64,000 bases of DNA from Mesorhizobium sp. Root552 (GTDB taxonomy: Bacteria; Pseudomonadota; Alphaproteobacteria; Rhizobiales; Rhizobiaceae), in NCBI RefSeq assembly GCF_001427285.1, contig NZ_LMFV01000034.1, positions 62,921-126,920 of the forward strand, given 5' to 3'. Shown in pieces: positions 1 to 9,155 of this stretch (the first letter of the stretch is position 1; every line of letters starts with the position of its first letter). A program made the translations under genes and the position numbers. The notes beneath the pieces are model-generated. The model was not told the DNA's origin and searched no databases. It was given only the letters and a program-made list of their open reading frames with translations.

Positions 1-918
1 ACAGGTCTTGCGCTAGGACAACCACTGTCGGAGATCAAGGATCACTATTTCAGGCTTGCGCCCAATGTTTTCAGGCGTGCCTGGAACCGCATCCCTCTTG
101 TTCACGCCATTTTCAGCGCGGAGGCCCTCCAGCGTGAATTCCTCGGAATCGTCGGCGACCGCACGCTTGCCGCCCCCGATCTCAAGACAGGCCTCGCCAT
201 CATTACCAAACGTGTCGATACCGGCGCCGTCTGGTTCCTGACCAACAACAGTGCAGCGCCCTACTGGAACGATCCCGAAGACGGCAGTTACATCGGCAAT
301 CGCCACTACTCGCTTGCCAACATCATCCGGGCCTCGACGGCTGCTCCGCATTTTTTCGACCCTCACCTCATCGAGATCGTGAAGGGCAAGACCGCGGGCC
401 TGTTCGTGGACGGAGGCGTTTCGCCACATAACAACCCTGGCTTGGCGTTGCTCCATATCGCTACGGTTCCCGCTTACGGCTACGGCTGGGAAACAGGCCA
501 GGACCAACTGGAGATAACATCGATCGGGACCGGTTCGTTTCGCTATCGCGTCGAGCGCAAATCCTTCTCGTCCCGCTTTGCCGCCCCCTTCGCCATCGAC
601 GCCTTGCGCTCGATGATGTCGGACAACGACACGCTGGTTCTGATGATGATGCAGACGCTAGGACGCTGCCAGACGCCTTGGTCGATCAATTCCGAGATTG
701 GAAACTTGTGTGGAGTATGCATAGCGCCCGAACCGCTGTTCACGTTCCGGCGCTACGATCTCCTCCTGGAGCACCAATGGCTGAAGGACGAACTTGGCAT
801 CGACATGACTGCCCGGCAATTGGCCAGGATTCGCGACATTACGAGCCTCTCCACCATGGAGAGCATCTATTCCATGGCATCGGCAGTGGCTGAAAAACAG
901 ATTGCGGGGTCGCTGTAA
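1..918 (+). CDS. patatin-like phospholipase, 3' part (5' end outside window)
   Basis: Frame 1 is open from the first base, giving 305 residues of a protein that begins upstream of the window. Patatin-family enzymes are serine acyl hydrolases with a Ser-Asp dyad. The visible part has the conserved segment RASTAAPHFFDP and then FVDGGVSPHNNP, whose DGG carries the catalytic aspartate. The nucleophile motif GxSxG is expected upstream and cannot be checked. The first internal ATG (379) is not the true start, because recognisable homology runs far to its left. A lipid acyl hydrolase is likely; the substrate is unknown. The next gene is convergent. Confidence 0.8.
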   Translation, partial: TGLALGQPLSEIKDHYFRLAPNVFRRAWNRIPLVHAIFSAEALQREFLGIVGDRTLAAPDLKTGLAIITKRVDTGAVWFLTNNSAAPYWNDPEDGSYIGNRHYSLANIIRASTAAPHFFDPHLIEIVKGKTAGLFVDGGVSPHNNPGLALLHIATVPAYGYGWETGQDQLEITSIGTGSFRYRVERKSFSSRFAAPFAIDALRSMMSDNDTLVLMMMQTLGRCQTPWSINSEIGNLCGVCIAPEPLFTFRRYDLLLEHQWLKDELGIDMTARQLARIRDITSLSTMESIYSMASAVAEKQIAGSL

Positions 919-1011
919 CCCACGGCTACTCGGGAAAGACCGGATGCGGGCATAGCGAGCCGAAGGCCGGCACCACAAAACCCGGCGACCAACCCATTGA
1001 GAAGTGGCCAT

Positions 1012-3678
1012 CTAGATTGCGCGGCGATGTTTCCCGTAGCGCGCGAACTCGGTCAGAGCCGCTTCGGTCAGCGGTCTGCACAGCGCATAGCCCTGCAACA
1101 GGTCGCAACCCATGTCCCGCAAGGTCCGAACATGCTGCATCGTCTCGACGCCTTCTGCCACCACTTCGATGCCAAGTGATTTTCCGATATCGATGATCGA
1201 AGCGACCACTTGCCGCTGCTTGGGTGACTCCACGATCGGCACGATAAGCTGGCGAGCGATTTTCAGGCGGCGCGGCTGAAGTCTAAGCAGGCTTACGGTT
1301 GACGCATAGCCAGTGCCGAAGTCGTCGATTTCGATGTCGATGCCGAGTTTCTTGATCTGCTCGACGTTACGCACGACGACTTCGTCGTTTTCATCAAGGA
1401 AGATCGACTCGACGAGTTCGAAGGAAACCGAACCAGATGGAATGTCGAGTTTGTTCAGGCTCTTGATCAGTTCCTCGTCGCGCAAGCGTCGCGCCGACAC
1501 ATTGACGGATGTTCGCGGTATCGGCAGACCCAGAAGTTTCCACCGCGCGAAATTGGCCAGCGTCTGCTCGAGGATCACCTTGTCGATATCCGCAACGACA
1601 TTCAGTTCCTCGGCCACGCCCAGGAACGCGTCCGGCGCCAATAGTCCTTCACGGGGATGGTTCCAGCGTGCCAGCGCCTCGACGCCAGCAATTTCCAAAG
1701 TCCGCGCATCGAATTGCGGTTGATAGTGCGCGCAGAATTCATTGCGCTCGAGACCGCCGAGGATTTCATCCGCCACGCGTTTGGTTCTGACGATCTCGGC
1801 TTGCAGGGTTTTGCTGAAGAATTCGTGCCGGTTGCGGCCCATGCTTTTTGCACGGTAGAGCGCGATATCGGCGTTCACCAACAGGCGCCGCGGGTCGGAC
1901 AACTCCGAATCCTCCAGCGCAATGCCAATGCTGACGCCAAACCGGCACTGATGGCCGTGGTAGTAAACGGGTTGGCGCATTTGAGAGATGATCTCGTCGG
2001 CCAGCACGCCAAGTTGGTCTGCATCGAAGCCGGAGCGGCACAGGACGACGAACTCATCCCCTCCGATACGGGCAACGAAATCTTCCGGACTAACCGCAGA
2101 TTTCAGGACCCCGGCCACATGGATCAACATGGCGTCGCCCGCCGCGTGGCCCAGCGTATCGTTGATCTGTTTGAAGCGGTCCAGGTCAATATGAAGGATG
2201 GCAATTTTGTCGGAACCGAATGAACCGTCCCGTTTGAGTTCGCTGTCCAGATAGCGCCGATTGGGCAGACCCGTCAGGGAATCGTGAAGCGCATCGTATT
2301 CTATGCGCGATTGAGCGTCGATCAGCTCCGCATTTCGGATTTCCGCAAGGTTCTTCGCACCCTGCAGTTCGCGCGTCATCGCGATATCGGTTGTAACATC
2401 CCATTCCGCACCGACAAGTTTCGGCGCCTCGTCGCCGTCCTGATAGCGAACTGCCCGGGCCCGGACATGCTTGATTTGTCCGCCAGGTAAAAGCAGCCGA
2501 TACTCGGATGAATAGAAGCCCTGGGCAACCCCGCGCTCGAAGTCGACCCTCGCCCGCTCCCGATCGTCGGGGTGGACCGTATTCGCCCAATCTTCGAGAC
2601 GTCTCGGTTCTCCATCCGCAGGCCTGCCGTAGATTTCATTGAGACGATCGTCCCACCAGATCACATTCGTCTGCAGGTCGAGTTCCCAAACGCCGAGTTG
2701 CGACGCGTCCAGCGCCAATTCCAGCCGGCGCGACAGCCTGCGCAGCCGTTGTTCGCTGTCGTGCAGGTCGCGATAGTGTTCCTGCCTTTCCCTGAACAAC
2801 CTGCCGGCAACTGTTATCGGCCCAATGACCAGCAAGCCGCCGGCAAGCATGATTGCCCTCAGCAGCCATGTATTGGTGCGAGCAGAACCCCACCCACCCA
2901 CGGGAATAGCGTCGATTTGCCAGGACCCCGTTGGAAGGAGGACCTGCGCGGTAACCGGCTTGTCATCGGTTATGCGGCCGCCCCCGTAGAAGCGGGTACC
3001 CCCACCGCCCAAAGCATCCTTTCCCGTCAAGGCGATTTCAATCGGCAGATTTTCATCGAGAAGGCCGGAGTCCTGGTAAAGTTTATGCATGTCGATGACT
3101 GCGGAGATCACACCCCAGAACGTCTCGTTGGGCTGACCCCGATTGAGGAACACCGGAAACCTGCCAATAAATCCCTGCCCGCCCTGACGAAGGTCAACCG
3201 GTCCGGCGAGTATCATCTGGTGTGTTTCGCGCGCCCGTAGCGCCGCTTCGCGCTGCTTTTCGTCTTGGCTATAGTCCAGCCCTATCGCTTTCTCATTCCC
3301 TTCCAGCGGATACATCAAGCTGATGACGAGGCCGGGGGCGCCGGCAATGTTGCGAAGCTGGCTTTCTTCCTGGAACACATTCTTTGCAAGTTCGGCAAAA
3401 CGGTCCTGCTTCATGTCCGGCTCGGTCACGATCGTCGCGACAAGACCCCGGACAAGCTGGATATCGGCATTGATGTTGCCTTCGAGTTTGGCTCGAATGA
3501 GATTGACGTGACTGGCAACTTCCGCCCGAAGCGACTGCTCGGACACGATCTTGTTCTGATAGTCGGCAAAAAACGCGGCCAGCAAAAGCACAACCGTTGC
3601 GATCGCCGCAGGGACGTTCGACCATGTTGCCAAGGCGGGCCAAAGCCGACGAAATTTGACGATAGACAAACGCATCAT
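1012..3678 (-). CDS. membrane CHASE-PAS-GGDEF-EAL cyclic-di-GMP signalling protein
   Basis: 888 residues. A transmembrane segment near residues 21-38, a periplasmic CHASE-like sensor (about 55-265), a second membrane segment (about 272-291), a PAS domain (about 320-435), a GGDEF domain with intact GGDEF at 539-543, and an EAL domain with EAL at 667-669. DDFGTGYAS and EVVAEGVET in the EAL domain are also intact. Both diguanylate cyclase and c-di-GMP phosphodiesterase activities are therefore possible. The place of the inhibitory I-site (RxxD, five residues before GGDEF) reads SPED, so product inhibition at that site is probably absent. Start codons ATG-ATG at 3678/3675; no strong ribosome site. 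The ligand sensed is unknown. Confidence 0.93.
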   Translation of the reverse strand: MMRLSIVKFRRLWPALATWSNVPAAIATVVLLLAAFFADYQNKIVSEQSLRAEVASHVNLIRAKLEGNINADIQLVRGLVATIVTEPDMKQDRFAELAKNVFQEESQLRNIAGAPGLVISLMYPLEGNEKAIGLDYSQDEKQREAALRARETHQMILAGPVDLRQGGQGFIGRFPVFLNRGQPNETFWGVISAVIDMHKLYQDSGLLDENLPIEIALTGKDALGGGGTRFYGGGRITDDKPVTAQVLLPTGSWQIDAIPVGGWGSARTNTWLLRAIMLAGGLLVIGPITVAGRLFRERQEHYRDLHDSEQRLRRLSRRLELALDASQLGVWELDLQTNVIWWDDRLNEIYGRPADGEPRRLEDWANTVHPDDRERARVDFERGVAQGFYSSEYRLLLPGGQIKHVRARAVRYQDGDEAPKLVGAEWDVTTDIAMTRELQGAKNLAEIRNAELIDAQSRIEYDALHDSLTGLPNRRYLDSELKRDGSFGSDKIAILHIDLDRFKQINDTLGHAAGDAMLIHVAGVLKSAVSPEDFVARIGGDEFVVLCRSGFDADQLGVLADEIISQMRQPVYYHGHQCRFGVSIGIALEDSELSDPRRLLVNADIALYRAKSMGRNRHEFFSKTLQAEIVRTKRVADEILGGLERNEFCAHYQPQFDARTLEIAGVEALARWNHPREGLLAPDAFLGVAEELNVVADIDKVILEQTLANFARWKLLGLPIPRTSVNVSARRLRDEELIKSLNKLDIPSGSVSFELVESIFLDENDEVVVRNVEQIKKLGIDIEIDDFGTGYASTVSLLRLQPRRLKIARQLIVPIVESPKQRQVVASIIDIGKSLGIEVVAEGVETMQHVRTLRDMGCDLLQGYALCRPLTEAALTEFARYGKHRRAI

Positions 3679-3871
3679 ACCGCTGACGTTAAACGCACCT
3701 GTGGCGTGTCGCGGTCATCTTAAATGCAACTAACTTAAATTAGCCTTGCAGTGTTACGTACAAAACATTGGATGAACATTTCAATCGAGATCAGGCCAAG
3801 AGTGGTCCAAACGAACAGCGGCAGCGTTAGAGAAAATCGATTTCAGCGCCTCGGCAAAAAGCTTATCACCA

Positions 3872-3888
3872 CTTTCGCTACACGAAAT
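3872..3888. promoter_or_regulatory. candidate IclR operator, copy 1 (autoregulatory)
   Basis: CTTTCG-N5-CGAAAT: an inverted repeat TTTCG/CGAAA with a 5-bp spacer, 85-100 bp upstream of the IclR gene. It matches the repeats at 4983-5006, 9139-9155 and 14272-14288. IclR proteins often repress their own genes from such sites. Binding is inferred from the recurrence of the motif. Confidence 0.5.
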
Positions 3889-3971
3889 TCCATTCGGTTA
3901 AGACATTGCATGATAGAATCTCTTTGTGTCATTGAGACACCATCGAACCCGCCGAGATATTGCAGCAGCCG

Positions 3972-4772
3972 ATGAGCGAAGACAAAAACCCCGAATATGT
4001 CGAAGCGCTGGCAAGAGGCCTCGCCGTCATCGAAGCGTTTGACGAATCGACACCGGAGATGACGCTAACCGAGCTGGCTCGCAAGGTCGACATGTCGCCA
4101 GCCACGGTCAGGCGCAACCTGCACACGCTTGAAGCACTGGGCTTCGTGCGCCGCAATCACAAGCATTTCCTGCTGGCGCCGCGTATCCTCACCTTGGGTT
4201 CTGCCTATCTGAAGGCGGTTCGCGTCGACGAAGCGATAATGCCTGAACTCCATCGCATCACTGAACTCTTCGGCGATGCAGCCAATGTCGGCGTGCTCGA
4301 CGGTGCCAACGTTCTTTACATAGCCCATGTGTCCGAAACGCGGGCTGCCCGCCGCATGGCCAGCATCGGCGTCACCTACCCGGCTTACGCGACATCGATG
4401 GGACGTGTCCTGCTGGCACATTTGCCACCGGAAGAGATCGACGCCTACTTTGAGAAAACGGAGTTGCGCAAACTCACCGACGTTACCGTCACCGGTGAAA
4501 AAGAAATGCGCAAAATCCTGGCCGATGTTCGGGTCAATGGCTACTCGGTCACCGTTGACCAGCTCGACTACGGCATTACGGCCCTTGCCGTACCGATCCG
4601 CGACAACGTCGGCAAGGTGGTGGCTGCGGTCAACACATCCGGCTATTCGCCACGACTGAAGCCGCAGGACCTTTTGGAACAGCGGCTTGCCGAATTGCGG
4701 GTAGCAGCCGCCCGCGTCTCGAACCTGCTCCTTCGCTACCCTGCCCTGCTTCATTCGCTCGGTATGCATTGA
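3972..4772 (+). CDS. IclR-family transcriptional regulator (PcaR/PobR-like)
   Basis: 266 residues from ATG 3972. An N-terminal winged helix-turn-helix (EALARGLAVIEAF, then LTELARKVDMSPATVRRNL) precedes an effector-binding GAF-like domain, the layout of IclR regulators such as PcaR/PobR that control aromatic acid degradation. A TTG at 3960 in frame is an alternative start; neither has a well-placed ribosome site. It lies directly upstream of a ring-cleavage operon in the same direction. A matching palindrome occurs before this gene and before three catabolic or transport operons, so it is probably the regulator of the 3.9-18.9 kb island. The effector is unknown. Confidence 0.9.
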   Translation: MSEDKNPEYVEALARGLAVIEAFDESTPEMTLTELARKVDMSPATVRRNLHTLEALGFVRRNHKHFLLAPRILTLGSAYLKAVRVDEAIMPELHRITELFGDAANVGVLDGANVLYIAHVSETRAARRMASIGVTYPAYATSMGRVLLAHLPPEEIDAYFEKTELRKLTDVTVTGEKEMRKILADVRVNGYSVTVDQLDYGITALAVPIRDNVGKVVAAVNTSGYSPRLKPQDLLEQRLAELRVAAARVSNLLLRYPALLHSLGMH

Positions 4773-4947
4773 TGTATCAGGCCGGCTGGCAAAATCGACC
4801 TTTTCGATAGTTCTCATACGCAACCTGGAATAAGCAGGCCAAGCCTTGCGCGCACAAGAAAACGCGCCGGGCCAGGGTGTTCTGTTTTCCCTTACCCGCG
4901 CGACCTCGCCCTCATTCTACTTATGTACAAAAACCGCTTTCCCGAGC

Positions 4948-4977
4948 TTGACAACCCTATGTCGGCATCTTCATAAT
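4948..4977 (+). promoter_or_regulatory. sigma70-type promoter of the ring-cleavage operon
   Basis: TTGACA at 4948-4953, an 18-bp spacer, then CATAAT at 4972-4977. Transcription would start near 4984, inside the palindrome at 4983-5006, and run into the FMN reductase gene at 5060. Confidence 0.6.
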
Positions 4978-4982
4978 CCGAA

Positions 4983-5006
4983 AATAATTTCGCCTGACGA
5001 ATTATT
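4983..5006. promoter_or_regulatory. candidate IclR operator, copy 2
   Basis: AATAATTTCG-N5-CGAATTATT: a near-perfect inverted repeat directly after the -10 element of the promoter at 4948-4977. A protein bound here would cover the transcription start, which suggests repression. It shares the TTTCG-N5-CGAA core with three other sites in the island. Confidence 0.6.
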
Positions 5007-5059
5007 GAGTTGAGGATGCACCGCCAGGAGGGCGGCTCCTCGACTGGGGAGGCAAGAGT

Positions 5060-5638
5060 TTGGCACCGCTACGCGTTGCAGTTCTGATCGGCAGTTCGAG
5101 GCCCGGTTCCGTAAACCAGAGCCTTGCAAAGGCAATGATGCGCCTTGCCGGAACCGACCTCAGCTTTGACGTCCCCCAACTCGATGACCTGCCCTTGTTC
5201 AATCAAAGCCTCCTGGAAGCCGGCATGCCCTCGCCGGTGCTTCGCTTGCGAAAATCGATCGAGGCCGCCGACGGCATTCTGATCGTGACGCCTGAGCACA
5301 ACCGCTCGATAACCGCACTTCTCAAGAACTCGCTCGATTGGTTGTCGCGGCCCGCCAATGCCAATTCCTGGACAGGCAAGCCGGTGGCAATCGCCGGCGC
5401 GTCCCTAGGAAGGCTGGGCACAGTCGCCGCGCAGCAGCACCTGCGCGCAATATTGGGCTATCTCGACATGCCAACCATGGGACAGCCCGAGGTCTACCTG
5501 CAATTGACGGCAGGCATGATCACATCAGACGGCGAGATTGCCGACGAATCCACCAAGGCTTTCCTGCAAGGCTACATGCAAAAATTCCACCGCTGGGTGC
5601 GCACCCACTCCCGGGTCGCAGAGCCGGTTCTCGGCTGA
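5060..5638 (+). CDS. NADPH-dependent FMN reductase (flavodoxin fold)
   Basis: 192 residues. The N-terminal loop LIGSSRPGSVNQSLA is the FMN-phosphate-binding motif of this family, and TPEHNRSITALLKNSLDW is its second hallmark. The enzyme reduces flavin with NAD(P)H and often feeds a monooxygenase or quinone reduction step. The start is TTG at 5060, chosen because GGGGAGG at 5046-5052 is ideally spaced from it. First gene of the operon with the citryl-CoA-lyase-like, CoA-transferase and LigBA-type genes. No monooxygenase partner lies in the window, so its role here is open; quinone or nitro reduction is possible. Confidence 0.85.
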   Translation: MAPLRVAVLIGSSRPGSVNQSLAKAMMRLAGTDLSFDVPQLDDLPLFNQSLLEAGMPSPVLRLRKSIEAADGILIVTPEHNRSITALLKNSLDWLSRPANANSWTGKPVAIAGASLGRLGTVAAQQHLRAILGYLDMPTMGQPEVYLQLTAGMITSDGEIADESTKAFLQGYMQKFHRWVRTHSRVAEPVLG

Positions 5639-5662
5639 CGGTTTGAGTGTGCGAGAAAAATC

Positions 5663-6475
5663 ATGAAAATCGGCAAACAGACCTCCCCGTTCCAGTCCAT
5701 TTGCACGTCCAATCCCGAGACGATCATCGTGCGCGGCCACGATCTGGTCGAAAATCTCGTCGGGGAAATTTCATTCACGGAACACATCTGGCTTCTCATT
5801 ACCGGTCAGATGCCTACGGATGCACAGCGGCGCATTCTCGATGCGACTCTGGTCGCCATCGCCGAGCATGGCATGGTGCCAAGCGTCCAGGTCAGCCGCA
5901 TGACCCTTGCCGCCGCCCCCGAGGCGCTGCAAGGAGCCGTCGCAGCAGGCCTTTTGGGTTGTGGCTCCGTCATACTCGGCGCTTCCGAAGCGGCAGGCCG
6001 CCTTTATCAGGATATCGTCGACGAGCAGAAGGCAGCCGCGGGCAGCGTCGAAGCGGCCACGGAAACCGTGCTTCGCCGCTATCGTGCGGAAAAGCGCGCC
6101 ATTCCCGGTTACGGCCACCCTCTTCACAAGGGCCGCGACCCGCGCGCCGAGAAACTCATCACCCTGGGCGAAAAGGTCAAGACCGCCGGCATCTATGCGC
6201 AGATCGCGCGAACGGTCGAGCGCGTGCTGCCCGACATCATCGGCAAGCCCCTGATGATGAACGTCTCCGGCGGCATTCCGTGCGTGCTGCTCGATGCCGG
6301 CTATCCGCTTCTGGCGTTGAAGGGCGTTCCGCTTCTGGCGCGCACCGCCAGCCTGGTCGCGCATCTGCTTGAAGAACAGCAGCGCTCCATTGGCTTCATC
6401 ATGTCCAGCGGCGCAGCAAGCGTCATCAGCTACGACGGCCCTGCCCCGGCCGGCTTCGTAGCCAACGAGAATTAA
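5663..6475 (+). CDS. citryl-CoA lyase-like protein (short citrate synthase family)
   Basis: 270 residues, much shorter than true citrate synthases (compare the 429-residue gltA product at 60395). It aligns with the C-terminal catalytic half: GYGHPLHKGRDPRA (His152) corresponds to the [14 protein letters not shown] segment of GltA. The other catalytic-His segment (GPAHGGANE in GltA) is replaced by GCGSVILGASEA (about 99-110), so that histidine is missing. Family members cleave or form carbon-carbon bonds of acyl-CoA thioesters such as citryl-CoA. Beside a CoA-transferase and a ring-cleavage dioxygenase, it probably splits a CoA-activated hydroxy-tricarboxylic ring-fission product. The substrate is not established. 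Confidence 0.78.
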   Translation: MKIGKQTSPFQSICTSNPETIIVRGHDLVENLVGEISFTEHIWLLITGQMPTDAQRRILDATLVAIAEHGMVPSVQVSRMTLAAAPEALQGAVAAGLLGCGSVILGASEAAGRLYQDIVDEQKAAAGSVEAATETVLRRYRAEKRAIPGYGHPLHKGRDPRAEKLITLGEKVKTAGIYAQIARTVERVLPDIIGKPLMMNVSGGIPCVLLDAGYPLLALKGVPLLARTASLVAHLLEEQQRSIGFIMSSGAASVISYDGPAPAGFVANEN

Positions 6476-6483
6476 GGCAAGTC

Positions 6484-7683
6484 ATGACAAGCGTATTGAA
6501 CGGAATTCGTATCGTCGAGCAAGGCACCTTCATTACCGGCCCCTGTGCCGGCATGATGCTGGCGGATCTCGGCGCCGATGTCATCAAGGTGGAATCGGCG
6601 GGCAACGGCGATCCCTATCGCGCCTTCAAGACCGGGTTCTACAGCGCCCATTTCCAGGCCTACAACCGCAACAAGCGGGCCATCGGGCTCGACCTGAAAG
6701 CTCCGGCCGACAGGGACATATTCTACCAGCTCATCGCCCAGTCCGATGTCTACATCCAGAATTTCCGGCCCGGCGCGGCCGCTCGCTTCGGCGCCGATTT
6801 CGACACCCTCATCAAGATCAACCCGAAGCTTGTCTATTGCTCGATCAGCGGCTTCGGGCCGGACGGTCCGTATGCGCAGCGGCCCGTATATGATTCCGTC
6901 GCCCAGGCAGTCAGCGGCTTCCTCAGCGTCGCCATCGATCCGAAGCAACCGCGTTTCATCGGACCTGCCTTGGCCGACGCGATTACCGGCATTTATGCCT
7001 CGCTTGGAATCTCGGGGGCCTTGGTGGAACGCAACCGCACCGGCAAGGGCAAACGAATCGACATCTCCATGCTGGAAGCCATGATGCATTTCGCAGTCGA
7101 GCCCTTCATGGGCTATTTCGCGTTGGGCGAAGAACCGAGCGGCACCGACCGGCCAAGGCTGGCGCAGGCCTACATCATGCGCTGCAAGGACAACAAGCTG
7201 TTCGCGTTCCATCTCTCGTCACTGGAGAAATTCTGGGACGCGTTGGTCGAAGCCATTGATGCGCAGCACCTCAACGCCGATCCGCGTTTTGCTACCCGCC
7301 TTCTCCGCATCGAGAATTATGATGCGCTGAATGCCGAGTTGAACGCCATCTTCGCGACCCGCAACCGCGGCGAATGGAATGAGCGCTTCTCGGCTTTCGA
7401 TGTGCCCTTTGCTCCGATCAACTCGATTTCGGACGTGGTCAGCGATCCGCAGGCGCAACACCTTGAAATGATCGTGCCTGTCGCGAACCGTGTCGAAGGA
7501 GCCCATAAATCCGTGCGCCCCGCCTATTCGTTCGATGGTGAAAAGGCACGAACCGTCAGTGCGGCTCCCGTCATCAACCAGCATGGCGACGCTATCCGCG
7601 AGGCGCTGGCACACGCGCCAAAGGCGTGGCCGCAGCGCGAAGCAGAGACCAAAACGCCGGCAAGCAGCGCAGCTATCGCCTGA
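6484..7683 (+). CDS. CaiB/BaiF family (class III) CoA-transferase
   Basis: 399 residues, typical for the family. The N-terminus LNGIRIVEQGTFITGP with ADLGADVIKVE is a hallmark, and Asp165 in PALADAITGIYASLG is the expected catalytic aspartate that forms an acyl anhydride. These enzymes move CoA between carboxylic acids. Eight bases separate it from the citryl-CoA-lyase-like gene, which suggests that it activates the substrate of that lyase. Donor and acceptor acids cannot be told from sequence. Confidence 0.9.
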   Translation: MTSVLNGIRIVEQGTFITGPCAGMMLADLGADVIKVESAGNGDPYRAFKTGFYSAHFQAYNRNKRAIGLDLKAPADRDIFYQLIAQSDVYIQNFRPGAAARFGADFDTLIKINPKLVYCSISGFGPDGPYAQRPVYDSVAQAVSGFLSVAIDPKQPRFIGPALADAITGIYASLGISGALVERNRTGKGKRIDISMLEAMMHFAVEPFMGYFALGEEPSGTDRPRLAQAYIMRCKDNKLFAFHLSSLEKFWDALVEAIDAQHLNADPRFATRLLRIENYDALNAELNAIFATRNRGEWNERFSAFDVPFAPINSISDVVSDPQAQHLEMIVPVANRVEGAHKSVRPAYSFDGEKARTVSAAPVINQHGDAIREALAHAPKAWPQREAETKTPASSAAIA

Positions 7684-7707
7684 AGCAGGCCAACAGGAGG
7701 AGAACCA

Positions 7708-8568
7708 ATGGCAAAGTTGGCAGCCGTGCTGGCCACGACGCACCACCCATTCTATCTGAAGGCGACGACCGCACCGGCGGATCAACAGATCCCCGAAGCA
7801 CCGGAATGGAAGCGCAAGGTTGAAGCCTATCGCGAAACCTTGACCAAGGCCGAGCCGGAACTTCTGGTCATGGTCGGCGCGGACCACTTCCACCAGTTCT
7901 TCCTCGACAACTACCCGCAGTTCCTGATCGGCAAGTCGCCCCGCTACGACGCGACCTTCTACAATGAAGAGCGCGAATTCGGCATTCCGAAATATGTCCT
8001 GGAAGGCCATGAAGACCTGTCGAACTTCATGCACAAAGGCCTTTTGGCGCGCGGCTTCGATTTCGCCTTCAGCAACGAACTGAAGCTCGACCACTCCATC
8101 ATCTGCCCGATCATCACCACACGACCACAGGCCGACCTGCCTGTCGTGCCGATCTACACCAACATCTTCGCTCCGCCACTGCCTTCGCCAAAGCGCTTTT
8201 GGGATCTGGGGCGCGCTATCCGCGAGATCATCGACGAATATCCGTCCGACAAGCGCATCGCCGCGATCGGCAGCGGGCATCTGTCGCTTGAACTGGGCGG
8301 GCCGCGTCAATTCCGCGAAACCGGTCCCGATCCCGAGTTCGACAGGCAGGCCATCGAATGGCTTTCCACCGGCAACATCGACGCCATTCTCGCCAACGTC
8401 ACTCATGAAAGCATGGCCAGGAGCGGCAACGCGACCCACGGTTTCATGGACCTGATCCTGATGATGGGTATCGCCGGGCCGATCCCTGCGGCTTATTCCG
8501 ATAGCCTCAGCCTGTTCCACACGATGGAAGCCTACATCACCTGGTACCCGGAAGGAGCGGCGCAATGA
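7708..8568 (+). CDS. extradiol ring-cleavage dioxygenase, catalytic (LigB-type) subunit
   Basis: 286 residues. The LigB superfamily are non-haem Fe(II) enzymes that open catechol-type rings. THHPF (His12/13), GADHFHQF (His60/62) and GSGHLSLEL (His191) match the positions of the two iron histidines and the catalytic histidine of LigB (protocatechuate 4,5-dioxygenase). In the segment where LigB carries its glutamate ligand, this protein reads GNATHGFMDL with no Glu at the expected place; Glu234 is a possible substitute. A good ribosome site (AGGAGG) precedes ATG 7708. The gene overlaps the small LigA-like gene by 4 bp, so the two subunits are probably translationally coupled. The aromatic substrate is unknown. 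Confidence 0.85.
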   Translation: MAKLAAVLATTHHPFYLKATTAPADQQIPEAPEWKRKVEAYRETLTKAEPELLVMVGADHFHQFFLDNYPQFLIGKSPRYDATFYNEEREFGIPKYVLEGHEDLSNFMHKGLLARGFDFAFSNELKLDHSIICPIITTRPQADLPVVPIYTNIFAPPLPSPKRFWDLGRAIREIIDEYPSDKRIAAIGSGHLSLELGGPRQFRETGPDPEFDRQAIEWLSTGNIDAILANVTHESMARSGNATHGFMDLILMMGIAGPIPAAYSDSLSLFHTMEAYITWYPEGAAQ

Positions 8569-8930
8569 GCAGATATTACGTCAACAAGTTCCTTTTCACG
8601 GTAGACCGGGATCCGGAACTGCTGCGCCGCTACAAGGAAGACCCCAGAAGCCTCGTCACGACCTGGGAACAGTCGATCGGCCCCAAGCTCAACGATGTGG
8701 AACGCTCGACCGTCCACTCACTGACGGACGCCGAACGTGACGCCCTGATCAACCACGATATTGTGGCGCTGTTTGAGATGGGCGCACATTTCTTCCTGTC
8801 GTTGACTATATTCATCGCCATTTACGACGAGGATTGGATGCAGAAATATGGGCCGCTTTCCTTCCAGCGCGACTTTGCCAAGCGCCTCGCCCATTGGGAA
8901 GGTCGCGACTACCCGCCCGTTGGCGAATAG
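8565..8930 (+). CDS. LigA-type small subunit of the extradiol dioxygenase
   Basis: 121 residues. The N-terminus YYVNKFLFTVDRDPELLRRY and the stretch LTDAERDALINHDIVAL resemble the alpha subunit (LigA) of protocatechuate 4,5-dioxygenase, which covers the active site of the LigB subunit. Start ATG 8565 lies in the ATGA overlap with the LigB-type gene. A rho-independent terminator follows at 9030-9066, making this the last gene of the operon that starts near 4984. Confidence 0.83.
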   Translation: MSRYYVNKFLFTVDRDPELLRRYKEDPRSLVTTWEQSIGPKLNDVERSTVHSLTDAERDALINHDIVALFEMGAHFFLSLTIFIAIYDEDWMQKYGPLSFQRDFAKRLAHWEGRDYPPVGE

Positions 8931-9029
8931 GCTTGTTGCGCCTCAGGCAGTGCCAGCACAACTTTTGGGCCTGGCCGAACAGGGTTGAGGGCGGCGCGCC
9001 TCGTCAGACCCAAAAATCCCGGTAATTCA

Positions 9030-9066
9030 GCCGTTTCGGTCGATCGCGACCGGGGCGGCTTTTGCG
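9030..9066 (+). terminator. rho-independent terminator after the LigBA-type operon
   Basis: GCCG (9030-9033), a 3-base internal loop, CGGTCG (9037-9042), loop ATCG, CGACCG (9047-9052), 3-base loop, CGGC (9056-9059), then TTTTGCGTTTT. It ends transcription 100 bp after the LigA-like stop codon. Confidence 0.65.
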
Positions 9067-9138
9067 TTTTCAAGCAACAGGCAGGCGGCAACGGCCCGCC
9101 GACTTCTTTTTCAAAAAAATCGACGTTGCGCGAAAAAT

Positions 9139-9155
9139 ATTTCGTTGACCGAAAT
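9139..9155. promoter_or_regulatory. candidate IclR operator, copy 3
   Basis: ATTTCG-TTGAC-CGAAAT, a perfect 6-bp inverted repeat with 5-bp spacer. The spacer is itself part of the -35 box TTGACC (9145-9150) of the next promoter, so binding would block RNA polymerase. A further CGAAA-AATA-TTTCG palindrome overlaps it at 9131-9144. Confidence 0.6.
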
